A DNA stretch of 9,504 nt from an uncultured Actinoplanes sp. (GCA_934667465.1 CAKUMG010000147.1:1-9504); one strand, 5' to 3'. Numbered from the stretch's first letter, positions 1 to 6,674 are shown. Translations and numbers: made by a program. Notes: generated by a model not told the origin, from the letters alone.

Positions 1-92
1 CTGTAGTCCAGCGCCGCGGCGACGGCGGCCAGCGTGCCGCGCTCCTCCAGCTCGCGCAGGAACCGCAGCCGGCGGAGGTCCAGGTCAACCAT
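1..92 (-). CDS. LysR-family transcriptional regulator, N-terminal fragment
   Basis: This is the 5' end of a gene running off the left edge; 30 codons are visible. It reads MVDLDLRRLRFLRELEER, then GTLAAVAAALDYS. That is the start of the winged helix-turn-helix of LysR-type regulators in actinomycetes: a leucine-rich first helix, a G-(T/S)-(L/I)-AAVA turn, then A-L-x-Y-S entering the recognition helix. The ATG (92-90) sits 6 nt after a TAGGAT -10-like box, which suggests a leaderless message. It is divergent from the EamA transporter with 73 bp between the two start codons. LysR proteins often control the divergent gene, so the transporter is the likely target. The effector-binding domain lies outside the window, so the ligand cannot be inferred. 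Confidence 0.8.
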   Translation of the reverse strand, partial: MVDLDLRRLRFLRELEERGTLAAVAAALDY

Positions 93-104
93 GCGGGAAT
101 CCTA
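93..104 (-). promoter_or_regulatory. Probable -10 box and leaderless start of the LysR gene
   Basis: On the minus strand TAGGAT (104-99) fits the actinobacterial -10 pattern TANNNT. It is followed by TCCCGC and then the ATG, so transcription would begin at or very near the start codon. No convincing -35 is visible at 17-18 bp (GATGAT at 127-122). The hexamer ATGCGG occurs as a direct repeat at 91-96 and 109-114, flanking this box. Confidence 0.4.
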
Positions 105-165
105 ACGAATGCGGTACGGAAATCATCGCTGGTCCCGGACGGTGCGATGCCCGATCCTCGACGCC

Positions 166-1086
166 ATGGGTCCACTCCTCTGCCTCGTCTCCGCGGCCTG
201 CTTCGGCGCGATGGCGATCTTCGGCAAGTTCGCCTACGACGCGGGCGTCTCGCCGGGGACGCTGCTGCTCATCCGCTTCACCCTCGCCGCCGTGCTGCTG
301 GGCGCACTGCTGCTCGCCCGCCCGGCCCTCCGCTCGCCCCTGCCCCGGGGCAGGGTGCTGGCCGTCGCGGCACTTCTGGGAGCGATCGGGTACGCGCTGC
401 AGGCGAGCCTCTTCTTCGCGGCGCTGCAGCGGATGGACGCCTCCCTGCTCTCCCTGATCCTCTACACCTACCCGGCCCTCGTCACGGTCGTGGCAGCGCT
501 GACCGGCCGCGACCGCCTGACCCGGGCGCGGGGAGTCGCGCTCGTGGCGGCGTCCGCGGGCACCCTGCTCGTGCTCCTGGGCGCCGGGGCGGTGGCCTTC
601 GACCCGCTCGGGGCGCTGCTGGGCTTCGGCTCCGCTGTCGTCTACACCGCCTACATCCTCGTCTCGGACACCGTCGTGCACCGGATGACCCCGGTGCTCC
701 TGGCAACGCTGGTCATGGCCGGTGCCGCGGTCACCCTCGCCCTGCGCGCGGCCCTCACCGGCGGCGCCGACCTGAGCTTCCGCCCCGCGGGCTGGTTCTG
801 GCTGGCCTGCATCGCGCTCGTCTCCACCGTCGCGGCCATGCTGACCTTCTTCGCCGGCCTGCGCCGGACGGGCCCCGCGACGGCCGCGATCCTGTCCACC
901 TTCGAACCCGTGGTCACCACCGCCCTGGCCGCCCTGACCCTCGGCGAGTTCCTGACCCCCGTCCAACTCGCCGGCGGTGCCCTCGTCCTCGCCTCCGTCG
1001 TCGTCCTCCAGCTGCGCCGCCCCGCACCCCTGCCCGTTCGCGAGGAACCGATCGGCGCCCCGGCTGGATCTCGCAGTTCGCCGTAG
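166..1086 (+). CDS. EamA/DMT-family transporter (putative metabolite exporter)
   Basis: This is an integral membrane protein of 306 aa from the ATG at 166, about the usual size for ten-helix drug/metabolite transporters. Two EamA repeats are visible. The first (about residues 2-135) includes the conserved ILYTYPALVTVVAALTGRDRL stretch near residues 98-118. The second (about 148-283) includes LSTFEPVVTTALAALTLGE near 224-242; the P-x-(V/L)-(V/T)-x(n)-GE pattern is typical of each repeat's end. The tail is short, Pro/Arg-rich and cytoplasmic. An in-frame ATG at 109 would add 19 polar residues ahead of helix 1. I prefer 166 because the hydrophobic helix begins directly there, although neither start has a good Shine-Dalgarno. 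The substrate is unknown; EamA proteins export amino acids, nucleotides and similar small molecules. The divergent LysR regulator suggests inducible expression. Confidence 0.88.
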   Translation: MGPLLCLVSAACFGAMAIFGKFAYDAGVSPGTLLLIRFTLAAVLLGALLLARPALRSPLPRGRVLAVAALLGAIGYALQASLFFAALQRMDASLLSLILYTYPALVTVVAALTGRDRLTRARGVALVAASAGTLLVLLGAGAVAFDPLGALLGFGSAVVYTAYILVSDTVVHRMTPVLLATLVMAGAAVTLALRAALTGGADLSFRPAGWFWLACIALVSTVAAMLTFFAGLRRTGPATAAILSTFEPVVTTALAALTLGEFLTPVQLAGGALVLASVVVLQLRRPAPLPVREEPIGAPAGSRSSP

Positions 1087-1122
1087 ACTCGGATCGTCCA
1101 ATGTGGTTCCCGGCGTGGGGGG
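1084..1122 (+). promoter_or_regulatory. Candidate promoter -10 and ribosome binding site for the NACHT gene
   Basis: TAGACT at 1084-1089 fits TANNNT and includes the TAG stop codon of the EamA gene (1084-1086). A start site near 1096 would leave a leader of about 30 nt. The run GGGGGG (1117-1122) lies 4 nt before the GTG at 1127 and can act as a Shine-Dalgarno. No TTGAC-like -35 is seen at the right spacing, so this is tentative. Read-through from the EamA gene is also possible. Confidence 0.35.
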
Positions 1123-1126
1123 TCTC

Positions 1127-3514
1127 GTGCGGCAAAGCCCCGTTCTGCTGGGAGTGGCAGCGCTCGTCGTCGCCGCGGCCCTGGCCATCTCCGGCAACAT
1201 CGCCGTCAACTCGCTGGACGATCCGTTCGATCGAGCCGCCCTGATCTCCTGGTCAGCGACCGCGGCGTTCCTCCTGGCGGAGATCATGCTGTGGCTGGCT
1301 CACCGGCGGCAGCAGGCGGCCGGTACCCCCGACCCTGATCTCACCGACGTCGCGAAGCGGCTGGCGACGCGGGTGGAGGAGCAGTGGACGGAGGAAGAGC
1401 TGCGGCGGCTCCGCAACCATGCCGGCAAGATGCCGGTGCGCTGGGTCGCGGCGGACGCGGACCTGTTCCAGGCCTGGCCGGAAGTGGAACGGCGGGCTGT
1501 CCCGTCCAGGACGTGGGCGGCAGCGGCGGTCGATCTGGCCGGCTCGGGCGCCGCGCTCGTGGACGTTCTCGACAGGGTGCCGACCCGGCGGCTGGTGGTG
1601 CTCGGCGCGGGCGGCTCGGGTAAGTCGATTTTGCTGATCCGTCTGACGCTGGACCTGCTGGCACGACGTGGCGGCACCGAGCCCGTACCGGTGCTGCTGT
1701 CTTTGGCCTCCTGGGACCCGGCGCAGGGTCTCGAGGCCTGGATCGAGAACCGGCTGATCATCGATTACGGCCTCGGCGAGCGGCGGCGTCACGGGAGTCC
1801 CCGGAGCCTCGCCCACGCGCTGCTGAGAAAGAAGATGATCCTCCCCGTCCTCGACGGCCTGGACGAGATGACCGGGGCGCACCGGGCCCTGGCGATCCAG
1901 AGGATCGGTGCTGCCCTGCCGGACGAGGCTCTGGTCATCGCCGCTCGCGAGGACCATTATCGGGAGGCGGTGAACCCACCCGGCGGCAGGGCCCATCTCC
2001 TCGGTGCCGCCGGCATCGCACTGTGTCCGATGGACCTCGCGGCCGTCGCGGCATACCTGTCGGACCCGGCGGGCAGATCCGAGGTCGCCGGCCGATGGGA
2101 CAAAGTCGTCTCCGCCTTCGGCACCCGTCCGCGGCCACCGGTGGCGCGGGTCCTGACCTCGCCGCTCATGGTGGCCCTGGCACAGGCCGCCTACAACCCT
2201 CGATTGGGAGAGCCCCTGCCACCGATCGATCCCGACGAGCTGCATCCTTCCGCGGGCGACCCGTCCGAGGTGGAGATCACGTATCGTCTGCTCGATCTGG
2301 CCGTCCCCACCGCCTACCGGTCGGCCACGGACGGGCAACCGAACTCGCGGTGGACCGCGGAACAGGCCGGACCCTGGCTGACCTTCCTCGCCCGGCACCT
2401 CGACGACCGCCACGGGGGAGAACCCGACATCGCCTGGTGGCGGCTCCGGGATGCCGCACCTCGATGGCTCGTGGCAGTGGGCACCGGGCTGATCGCCGCG
2501 GCGGCGTCCTGGGGCTGGCCCTTCGTGGGCAACGGCGTCGGGCTGCTGGTGGCGGTCCTGGTGGGCCTGCTGGTGCGGCGCCTGATCGGGTGGGCGAGAC
2601 CGAGTCTGATGCGGGCCCTCCTCGGTGGTGTGCTCGGCGGCCTGGGCGGCGTGCTCCTGCCGTGGGCGGTGTTCGGGGCGGGCGCCGGCAACTCCCACCT
2701 GGGATCATTCGTGGGAGGAGGCTTCGTCCTCGGCATCGTCGTGGCCCCGCTGGGCCGGTTCCGAGCCGGGCTCGCGGGAGCCTTCGCCGGCGAGACGGCG
2801 CTCGCCTGCTACGAGTACGCGCACCTGTTCCTCGGCATCCGGGAGGGGCTGGGTTCCACCGGCCGGCACCTCATCAACGCACTGGGCCTCGGCGTCGTCG
2901 TCGCCGTCGCCGTGGTGGTGGCCGGCAGGCGCTCCCCGGCCCGGGCCATGCGCTGGTCCTGGCCGAGGTTCACCATGGGCCTGGCGACCGGCGGGATCTC
3001 GGGCCTCGTCGTCGGAGCGCAGGCCGGCACCGCCACGGGACTGGCGGCCGGCCTCGTGGTCGCGGCCGCCGGGTCGGCCTTCGGGATCCTGGGCTGGGCC
3101 GACGGAACGGACCTGAAACAGGCCGCCTCGCCCGGCGCCGTCCTGGCCCGCGACCGTGCCACGTTCCTCAAGAGCTTCCTCGTCCTCGGTCTCGCGGTGG
3201 GCGTCGGCACCGGGTTCCCCATCGCCCTCAGCCGCGGCGCCGCCGAAGGCCAGACCGACGGCCTCAGCATCGGGCTGCAGGTGGGCTGCGCGAACTTCAT
3301 CGCGGCGGGGCTCGCCTTCGCCTTCATCCAGGCGTCCTGGGGATCCTTCATCCTGGCCCGCTGCTGGCTGGCAGTCACCCGGCGCCTCCCCTGGCGGCTG
3401 ATGCCGTTCCTCGCCGACGCCCACGAACGCCAGCTCCTGCGGCAGGTCGGGGCGGTCTATCAGTTCCGGCACATCGACCTGCAACATCACCTCGCGAACA
3501 AGCCGCGCTCCTAG
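1127..3514 (+). CDS. Membrane-anchored NACHT-domain NTPase (STAND family)
   Basis: A 795-aa protein from GTG 1127. An upstream in-frame ATG at 977 lies inside the EamA gene and would add a low-complexity Ser/Pro leader, so I rejected it. Two predicted N-terminal helices (about 5-26 and 38-58) anchor the protein. The NACHT NTPase has Walker A GAGGSGKS (160-167) and Walker B ILPVLDGLDEM (238-248), with the D-G-x-D-E signature of NACHT. An arginine-containing sensor stretch, LVIAARED, follows (269-276). Residues about 447-745 are a Gly/Ala/Val-rich multi-helix membrane region. The C-terminal segment LPWRLMPFLADAHERQLLRQ (754-773), then VGAVYQFRHIDLQHHLA, resembles the tail of streptomycete NACHT membrane proteins. 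NACHT proteins are signal-transducing ATPases, and some bacterial ones defend against phage. The ligand and output here are unknown. There is no separate effector domain; the membrane region may be the effector. Confidence 0.88.
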   Translation: MRQSPVLLGVAALVVAAALAISGNIAVNSLDDPFDRAALISWSATAAFLLAEIMLWLAHRRQQAAGTPDPDLTDVAKRLATRVEEQWTEEELRRLRNHAGKMPVRWVAADADLFQAWPEVERRAVPSRTWAAAAVDLAGSGAALVDVLDRVPTRRLVVLGAGGSGKSILLIRLTLDLLARRGGTEPVPVLLSLASWDPAQGLEAWIENRLIIDYGLGERRRHGSPRSLAHALLRKKMILPVLDGLDEMTGAHRALAIQRIGAALPDEALVIAAREDHYREAVNPPGGRAHLLGAAGIALCPMDLAAVAAYLSDPAGRSEVAGRWDKVVSAFGTRPRPPVARVLTSPLMVALAQAAYNPRLGEPLPPIDPDELHPSAGDPSEVEITYRLLDLAVPTAYRSATDGQPNSRWTAEQAGPWLTFLARHLDDRHGGEPDIAWWRLRDAAPRWLVAVGTGLIAAAASWGWPFVGNGVGLLVAVLVGLLVRRLIGWARPSLMRALLGGVLGGLGGVLLPWAVFGAGAGNSHLGSFVGGGFVLGIVVAPLGRFRAGLAGAFAGETALACYEYAHLFLGIREGLGSTGRHLINALGLGVVVAVAVVVAGRRSPARAMRWSWPRFTMGLATGGISGLVVGAQAGTATGLAAGLVVAAAGSAFGILGWADGTDLKQAASPGAVLARDRATFLKSFLVLGLAVGVGTGFPIALSRGAAEGQTDGLSIGLQVGCANFIAAGLAFAFIQASWGSFILARCWLAVTRRLPWRLMPFLADAHERQLLRQVGAVYQFRHIDLQHHLANKPRS

Positions 3515-3540
3515 CGACGCGTCGTCGCGCGGGCGGCTTG
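3499..3540 (+). terminator. Stem-loop at the NACHT stop codon, likely terminator
   Basis: CAAGCCGC (3499-3506) pairs with GCGGCTTG (3533-3540). The interior holds a perfect 10-bp palindrome, CGACGCGTCG (3515-3524), immediately after the TAG stop. There is no T-run, as is common for actinobacterial terminators. The structure covers the GTG at 3540 that could otherwise start the next gene, which is one reason for choosing its ATG at 3564. Confidence 0.45.
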
Positions 3541-3563
3541 TGTCGCTGCGGCACCATGGCCGG

Positions 3564-4259
3564 ATGCCCCGGTGGAGCGCGACGGCCGCCGTCGTCGGCG
3601 GGTTGCTGGTGTGGACCGCGCTGGTGACGCCGTTGAGTGTCGCGGTCGGCGAGCAGTTCGCGTACTACGACCCGCAGACGGATCCGCAGCGGCTGCTGTA
3701 TCACCGGGACCTGGCGGTGCACGTCTACACGGCCGGGCACTGGCTCGGGCAGCTCGTCGCGGCGCTGGCCGGCGTCCGGCTGGTCACCCGCGCCGAGGCG
3801 TACAGCCGCGCCACGGTCGTCCGGGCCGCCCTCGCCGGCGCGGTGCTCGGGCTCGCGACGGCCACGGTGGCGGTGCTCGCCGGCCTGCGCCCCATGCGGG
3901 CCCACGGGTATCCGAGTGTGGCACCCGACCCGACCATGCTGTCCGATGCCGCGGTGCTCTGGTGCCTGGTGGCGAGCCTGGCGTGCTTCCCGCTGTGGGC
4001 GGTCATCGGAGCGGGGATCGCCCGGCTGATCCGCGAACGCGCGTGGCTCGCCGCCGTCCTGGCGATCCTGGTGCAGCCCGCCACGCTCCTGCTGACGGTG
4101 GGACTGGCCGCGCCGCCGTCGAGCCACGCGTTCGCGGTGGCCACGATCGGCGACGCCGGCCCGGCCGCGCTGCTGATGCCGGCGATCCTGCTCGCCTGGA
4201 CCGCGGTGGTCACCGCCGCGGCCGTCGTCGTGGGCCGGCGCCGCGCCGGCAGGGGCTGA
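3564..4259 (+). CDS. Hypothetical polytopic membrane protein
   Basis: I do not recognise this family. The 231-aa product has about five hydrophobic segments: residues 5-28, 87-108, 128-152, 161-182 and 203-223, with a weaker one near 58-74. A polar, probably extracytoplasmic loop lies after helix 1 (about 30-57, containing YYDPQTDPQRLLYHRD). The C-terminus is short and arginine-rich (GRRRAGRG). There are no catalytic or ATP-binding motifs. The ATG at 3564 is 6 nt after CACCAT, a possible leaderless -10. An in-frame GTG at 3540 would add eight residues but lies within the stem-loop after the NACHT gene. The NACHT stop is 49 nt upstream on the same strand, so co-transcription is possible but the stem-loop argues against it. 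The coding evidence is strong third-position GC bias and a consistent membrane topology. The function is unknown. Confidence 0.72.
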   Translation: MPRWSATAAVVGGLLVWTALVTPLSVAVGEQFAYYDPQTDPQRLLYHRDLAVHVYTAGHWLGQLVAALAGVRLVTRAEAYSRATVVRAALAGAVLGLATATVAVLAGLRPMRAHGYPSVAPDPTMLSDAAVLWCLVASLACFPLWAVIGAGIARLIRERAWLAAVLAILVQPATLLLTVGLAAPPSSHAFAVATIGDAGPAALLMPAILLAWTAVVTAAAVVVGRRRAGRG

Positions 4260-4286
4260 CACCAAAGGACACCAAGGACGCCGAGA
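4259..4286. repeat. Short degenerate tandem repeat with 9-bp period between convergent genes
   Basis: Three adjacent units read ACACCAAAGG (4259-4268), ACACCAAGG (4269-4277) and ACGCCGAGA (4278-4286). The array begins at the last base of the membrane-protein stop codon and ends 5 nt before the stop of the convergent acetyltransferase. It is purine/A-rich compared with its GC-rich surroundings. It has no inverted symmetry, so it is not a classical hairpin terminator. Confidence 0.5.
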
Positions 4287-4291
4287 AGGGC

Positions 4292-4807
4292 TCAGGTGAG
4301 CTCGCCGGCGAGCAGGTCCATCAGCAGGCCGTCGTGCCACGTGCCGTCCGCGCCGCGCTCGTAGCTGCGCAGAATGCCGACCGGGCGGAAGCCGGCCTTG
4401 GTGTAGCACCGGATCGCGGCGGCGTTGTCGGCGGCGGGGTCGATCACCAGGCGGTGGTGGCCCCGGTCGTCGATCAGGTGGCGCGCGACGGCGCGGACGG
4501 CGTCGGTGCCCAGGCCGCGGCCGTGGACCGCCGGGTCGAGATAGATGTCGATCCCGGCGTGCCGGTACTCGGGGTCCTGCTCCTCGCTCCACTGGATGGC
4601 CCCGACGACGCGGCCCTCGTGCAGGATCGCCAGGACCTGCGTGTCGGGGTCGGCGAGATCGGAGGTGACGGCGTCGGTCAGGCCGGCGTCGCCGCCCCAG
4701 CGCCGGGCCACCTCGGGGGCCGAGCGGATCTCGGCCAGCCTCGGCACGTCGTCGCCGGTCGCGGGGCGCAGGCGCACCAGCGCGCCCGGCAACTCACCGG
4801 TCCCCAT
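4292..4807 (-). CDS. GNAT acetyltransferase, aminoglycoside 6'-N-acetyltransferase-like
   Basis: A soluble 171-aa enzyme expected to move an acetyl group from acetyl-CoA to an amine. The GNAT fold is visible in order. An N-terminal LRPATGDD (13-20) opens strand 1. Strand 4 is GIDIYLDPAVHGRGLGTDAV (85-104), whose R-G-L-G-T (97-101) is the acetyl-CoA pyrophosphate loop. The closing part is NAAAIRCYTKAGFRPVGILR (128-147). The C-terminal RGADGTWHDGLLMDLL (151-166) resembles AAC(6')-type and RimJ/RimL-like families, as does IDIYLDP. Whether it acts on aminoglycosides cannot be told from sequence. The start was placed at 4807 because a TTGCCC-N17-TACCGT promoter lies 6 nt upstream; an in-frame upstream ATG at 4891 would read through that promoter and the adjacent terminator. 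It is transcribed alone, convergent with the membrane-protein gene. Confidence 0.87.
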   Translation of the reverse strand: MGTGELPGALVRLRPATGDDVPRLAEIRSAPEVARRWGGDAGLTDAVTSDLADPDTQVLAILHEGRVVGAIQWSEEQDPEYRHAGIDIYLDPAVHGRGLGTDAVRAVARHLIDDRGHHRLVIDPAADNAAAIRCYTKAGFRPVGILRSYERGADGTWHDGLLMDLLAGELT

Positions 4808-4842
4808 GCGAGGACGGTAAAACAGCCTGCGGCCGCGGGCAA
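4808..4842 (-). promoter_or_regulatory. Promoter of the GNAT gene (leaderless type)
   Basis: On the minus strand TTGCCC (4842-4837) is followed by a 17-bp spacer, TACCGT (4819-4814), six bases (CCTCGC) and the ATG at 4807. Hexamers, spacing and distance all fit a housekeeping-sigma promoter producing a leaderless mRNA. This is the best-formed promoter in the window. Confidence 0.55.
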
Positions 4843-4859
4843 GAAGGACCGCCGCAGCG

Positions 4860-4887
4860 GGCCCGCGGGCGGAGACACCCGCGGGCC
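4860..4887 (-). terminator. Strong hairpin terminator of the pit operon
   Basis: GGCCCGCGGG (4860-4869) and CCCGCGGGCC (4878-4887) form a perfect 10-bp, all-GC stem with an 8-nt loop. It begins 7 nt after the DUF3349 stop codon when read on the minus strand. There is no long T-run downstream, only a pyrimidine-rich TCCTTCTT. It separates the operon from the GNAT promoter immediately downstream. Confidence 0.75.
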
Positions 4888-4894
4888 ACACCGT

Positions 4895-5206
4895 TCAGGA
4901 GGGCGGGGGGTCGGCGAGGGGCCAGCCACCCGCCGCCAGGTGGGCGGAGACGCGTACGACGTCCTCCGCGTCCGCCTCGTGCAGCAGTGAGGTGCCGATC
5001 AGCGCCTCGATGTCCGCCGAAGTGATGGGGTCGGCCGGGTCCGTGGCCGCGAGGCCGATGGCGATCTTGCGGACCTCGTCCTCGGTGAGCTTGCGGCGCA
5101 GGACCCCGAGCAGGGCCACGTAGTCGCCGCGGGGGACGCCGGCCGGGTAGCCCGCGCGGAGCCAGCCGACCGCGCGGGTGAGGAAGTTGCTCGTGGCGTC
5201 GCTCAT
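4895..5206 (-). CDS. DUF3349 domain-containing protein (Rv0543c-like)
   Basis: A soluble 103-aa protein without signal or membrane segments. It matches the DUF3349 pattern as I know it from Rv0543c: an N-terminal FLTRAVGWLRAGYPAGVP (8-25), DYVALLGVLRRKLTEDEV (28-45), and the C-terminal AEDVVRVSAHLAAGGWPL (80-97). The family's biochemical role is unknown; the mycobacterial structure is a small helical fold. Its ATG overlaps the TGA of the preceding membrane-protein gene (ATGA, 5203-5206), so translation is probably coupled. It is the last gene of a pit operon whose order matches M. tuberculosis Rv0545c-Rv0544c-Rv0543c, which suggests a job connected with phosphate uptake. A strong terminator follows. 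Confidence 0.88.
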   Translation of the reverse strand: MSDATSNFLTRAVGWLRAGYPAGVPRGDYVALLGVLRRKLTEDEVRKIAIGLAATDPADPITSADIEALIGTSLLHEADAEDVVRVSAHLAAGGWPLADPPPS

Positions 5207-5502
5207 TTGTCGACCAGGGCCGGATAAATGTTGTCGAAGCTGATGGTCTTGCCCATGCCGCTCGCCACGATGTAGGTGATGCCCACCAGGACGGCGAGCA
5301 ACACGATCGCGAAGAGCGCCCAGCCGAGGATCTTGCCGCCCGGGTGCGGCCGCGCACCCTCGTGAGAAGAAGCGGTGCCGCCGTCGCCCCAGGCGAGGGT
5401 GCGGACGCCGAGGGCGAAGAGCGCGGGCAGTCCCGCGCCGAGGACGAGGCCCGCGGCGAGGACCTGCCACGCGCCTTCCAGGGCGAATCCAAGATTGTTC
5501 AT
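5203..5502 (-). CDS. Small two-helix membrane protein of the pit operon (Rv0544c-like)
   Basis: A 99-aa protein with two predicted transmembrane helices (about 12-34 and 57-81). A hydrophilic linker rich in Gly, Ser and His separates them (39-56), and the polar C-terminus ends ISFDNIYPALVDK. There is no enzymatic motif. The gene starts 13 nt after the pitA stop codon, with an SD-like GAGAGG about 10 nt before the ATG, and overlaps the DUF3349 start by 4 nt. Position and size match the small membrane protein between pitA and the DUF3349 gene in mycobacteria. I infer an accessory role to the PiT phosphate transporter; the exact function is unknown. The reading frame is intact even though pitA upstream is broken. 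Confidence 0.82.
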   Translation of the reverse strand: MNNLGFALEGAWQVLAAGLVLGAGLPALFALGVRTLAWGDGGTASSHEGARPHPGGKILGWALFAIVLLAVLVGITYIVASGMGKTISFDNIYPALVDK

Positions 5503-5515
5503 TCTCGTACGCCTC

Positions 5516-6016
5516 TCAGTGCGCGCTGCCGGCGCGGACGCGCCCGTCGGCCGGGGCGTCCTGCCACTCGTCGTTGACGTTGGTGTGGTCGACCGGGGTC
5601 CTCCGGGACCGCAGGTACATCGCGGTCGCGGCGGCCAGCAGGATCGCGAAGATCACGAGCGAGCCGGTCAGCCCGCCGCCGAGCAGGTGGCTGAGGAACC
5701 ACATGAGCGCGCCGACCAGGCCGGCCGCGGGGAGCGTGATGAGCCACGCCGCGACCATGCGGCCGGCGACCCGCCAGCGGACCTGCGCGCCGGGCTTGCC
5801 GACGCCGGAGCCGAGGATCGAGCCGGTGGCGACGTGGGTGGTCGAGAGCGCGAAGCCGAGGTGACCGGAGGCCAGGATGACCGCGGCCGACGCCGACTCG
5901 GCCGCCATGCCCTGCGGCGGGGTGATTTCGACAAGACCCTTGCCCAGCGTACGGATGATCCGCCACCCGCCGAGGTAGGTGCCCAGCGCGATGGCGACCG
6001 CGCACGCCGCCTTCAC
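5516..6016 (-). pseudogene. pitA: pitA C-terminal part (PiT phosphate transporter), frameshifted from the rest
   Basis: This frame encodes the last 166 residues of a PiT-family inorganic phosphate:H+ symporter. Landmarks are LGTYLGGWRIIRTLGKGLVE (11-30), PPQGMAAESASAAVILAS (33-50), ALSTTHVATGSILGSGVGKP (56-75) and the terminal SRRTPVDHTNVNDEW (137-151). All match mycobacterial PitA as I remember it. The upstream part reads to IPFW-TGA and this frame reads GTG-AAG-GCG. A single extra G (TGG-GTG-AAG) would join them as IPFWVKAACAV, which is what the family shows. The GTG at 6016 overlaps the upstream TGA (GTGA), so coupled re-initiation as a separate polypeptide is conceivable. A real or artefactual 1-nt deletion is simpler. 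The stop lies 13 nt before the small membrane-protein gene. Confidence 0.85.
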
Positions 6017-6674
6017 CAGAACGGGATGCTCTCCGTGTCGTCCCAGCTGCCCGCGGCGATGAGCGCGAGCGTGATGACACCCATGGTCTTCTGGGCGTCG
6101 TTGGTGCCGTGGGCCAGCGACACCAGGGACGCGCTGCCGATCTGGCCCCAGCGGAAGCCGTTGTCGGTGAACCGGGCGGCGACACCGACGGTGATCCGGT
6201 AGATCAGCCAGGTGCCGGCGGCCGCGACGACACCGGCGATGACCGGGGACATCAGCGCGGGCAGGATCACCTTGCCCACGACGCCGTCGAGCTTGCTGCC
6301 GTCGCCGTTCCAGTTGACGCCGGCCCAGCCGAGCCCGGCGACGGTCGCGCCGACGAGCCCGCCGAACAGCGCGTGCGACGAGCTGGAGGGCAGGCCGAGC
6401 AGCCAGGTCAGCAGGTTCCAGACGATCCCGCCGACCAGGCCGGCGAGCACGATGAGCAGCAGGGCCGAGCCCCCGTCGGCGAGCAGGCCGGGGCGGGGTG
6501 CGCCGTCGGAGTCCTGGATCTTGACGACGGCGTTGGTGACGGTGAGCGCGACCTCGACGCTGAGGAACGCACCGATGAGGTTGAGGATGCCGGAGAGGGC
6601 CACCGCGACCTTGGGCCGCAGCGCCCCGGTCGCGATCGAGGCGGCCATGGCGTTGGCTGTGTCATGGAACCCGG
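6013..6674 (-). pseudogene. pitA: pitA central part with both PiT signatures, cut off at both ends
   Basis: The frame reopens after the TGA in the inserted element and reads LTGFHDTANAMAASIATGAL, which contains the first PiT signature (GFHDTANA, near 6670-6647). The first in-frame ATG is at 6648, giving 211 residues. From it, NLLTWLLGLPSSSSHAL (78-94) and the second signature SLAHGTNDAQKTMGV (177-191) are intact; these line the phosphate pathway in the family. The segment QDSDGAPRPGLLADGG (45-60) looks like an enlarged loop relative to mycobacterial PitA. The frame ends at TGA 6013-6015 after IPFW. Upstream it is separated from its N-terminal codons by the 81-bp element. If translated from 6648 it would lack helix 1 and the GFHDT motif, so a working transporter is unlikely. 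Confidence 0.85.

Noticed and set aside
977..1126. Upstream in-frame extension of the NACHT protein from ATG 977
   Set aside because: It lies inside the EamA coding region in another frame and encodes a Ser/Pro low-complexity leader. GTG 1127 has a G-rich site upstream and begins right before a transmembrane helix.
85..1287. Long minus-strand open frame opposite the EamA gene
   Set aside because: It is low-complexity Gly/Glu/Arg/Ala translation typical of antisense frames in GC-rich DNA, and it overlaps the LysR start and a confident transporter gene.
1253..2698. Long minus-strand open frame opposite the NACHT gene
   Set aside because: The composition is dominated by Arg, Pro, Gln and Gly without domain motifs. 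The plus strand encodes clear Walker motifs here.
3540..3563. GTG at 3540 as the start of the membrane-protein gene
   Set aside because: It lies in the right arm of the stem-loop after the NACHT gene and has no ribosome site. ATG 3564 better fits a leaderless start and begins next to helix 1.
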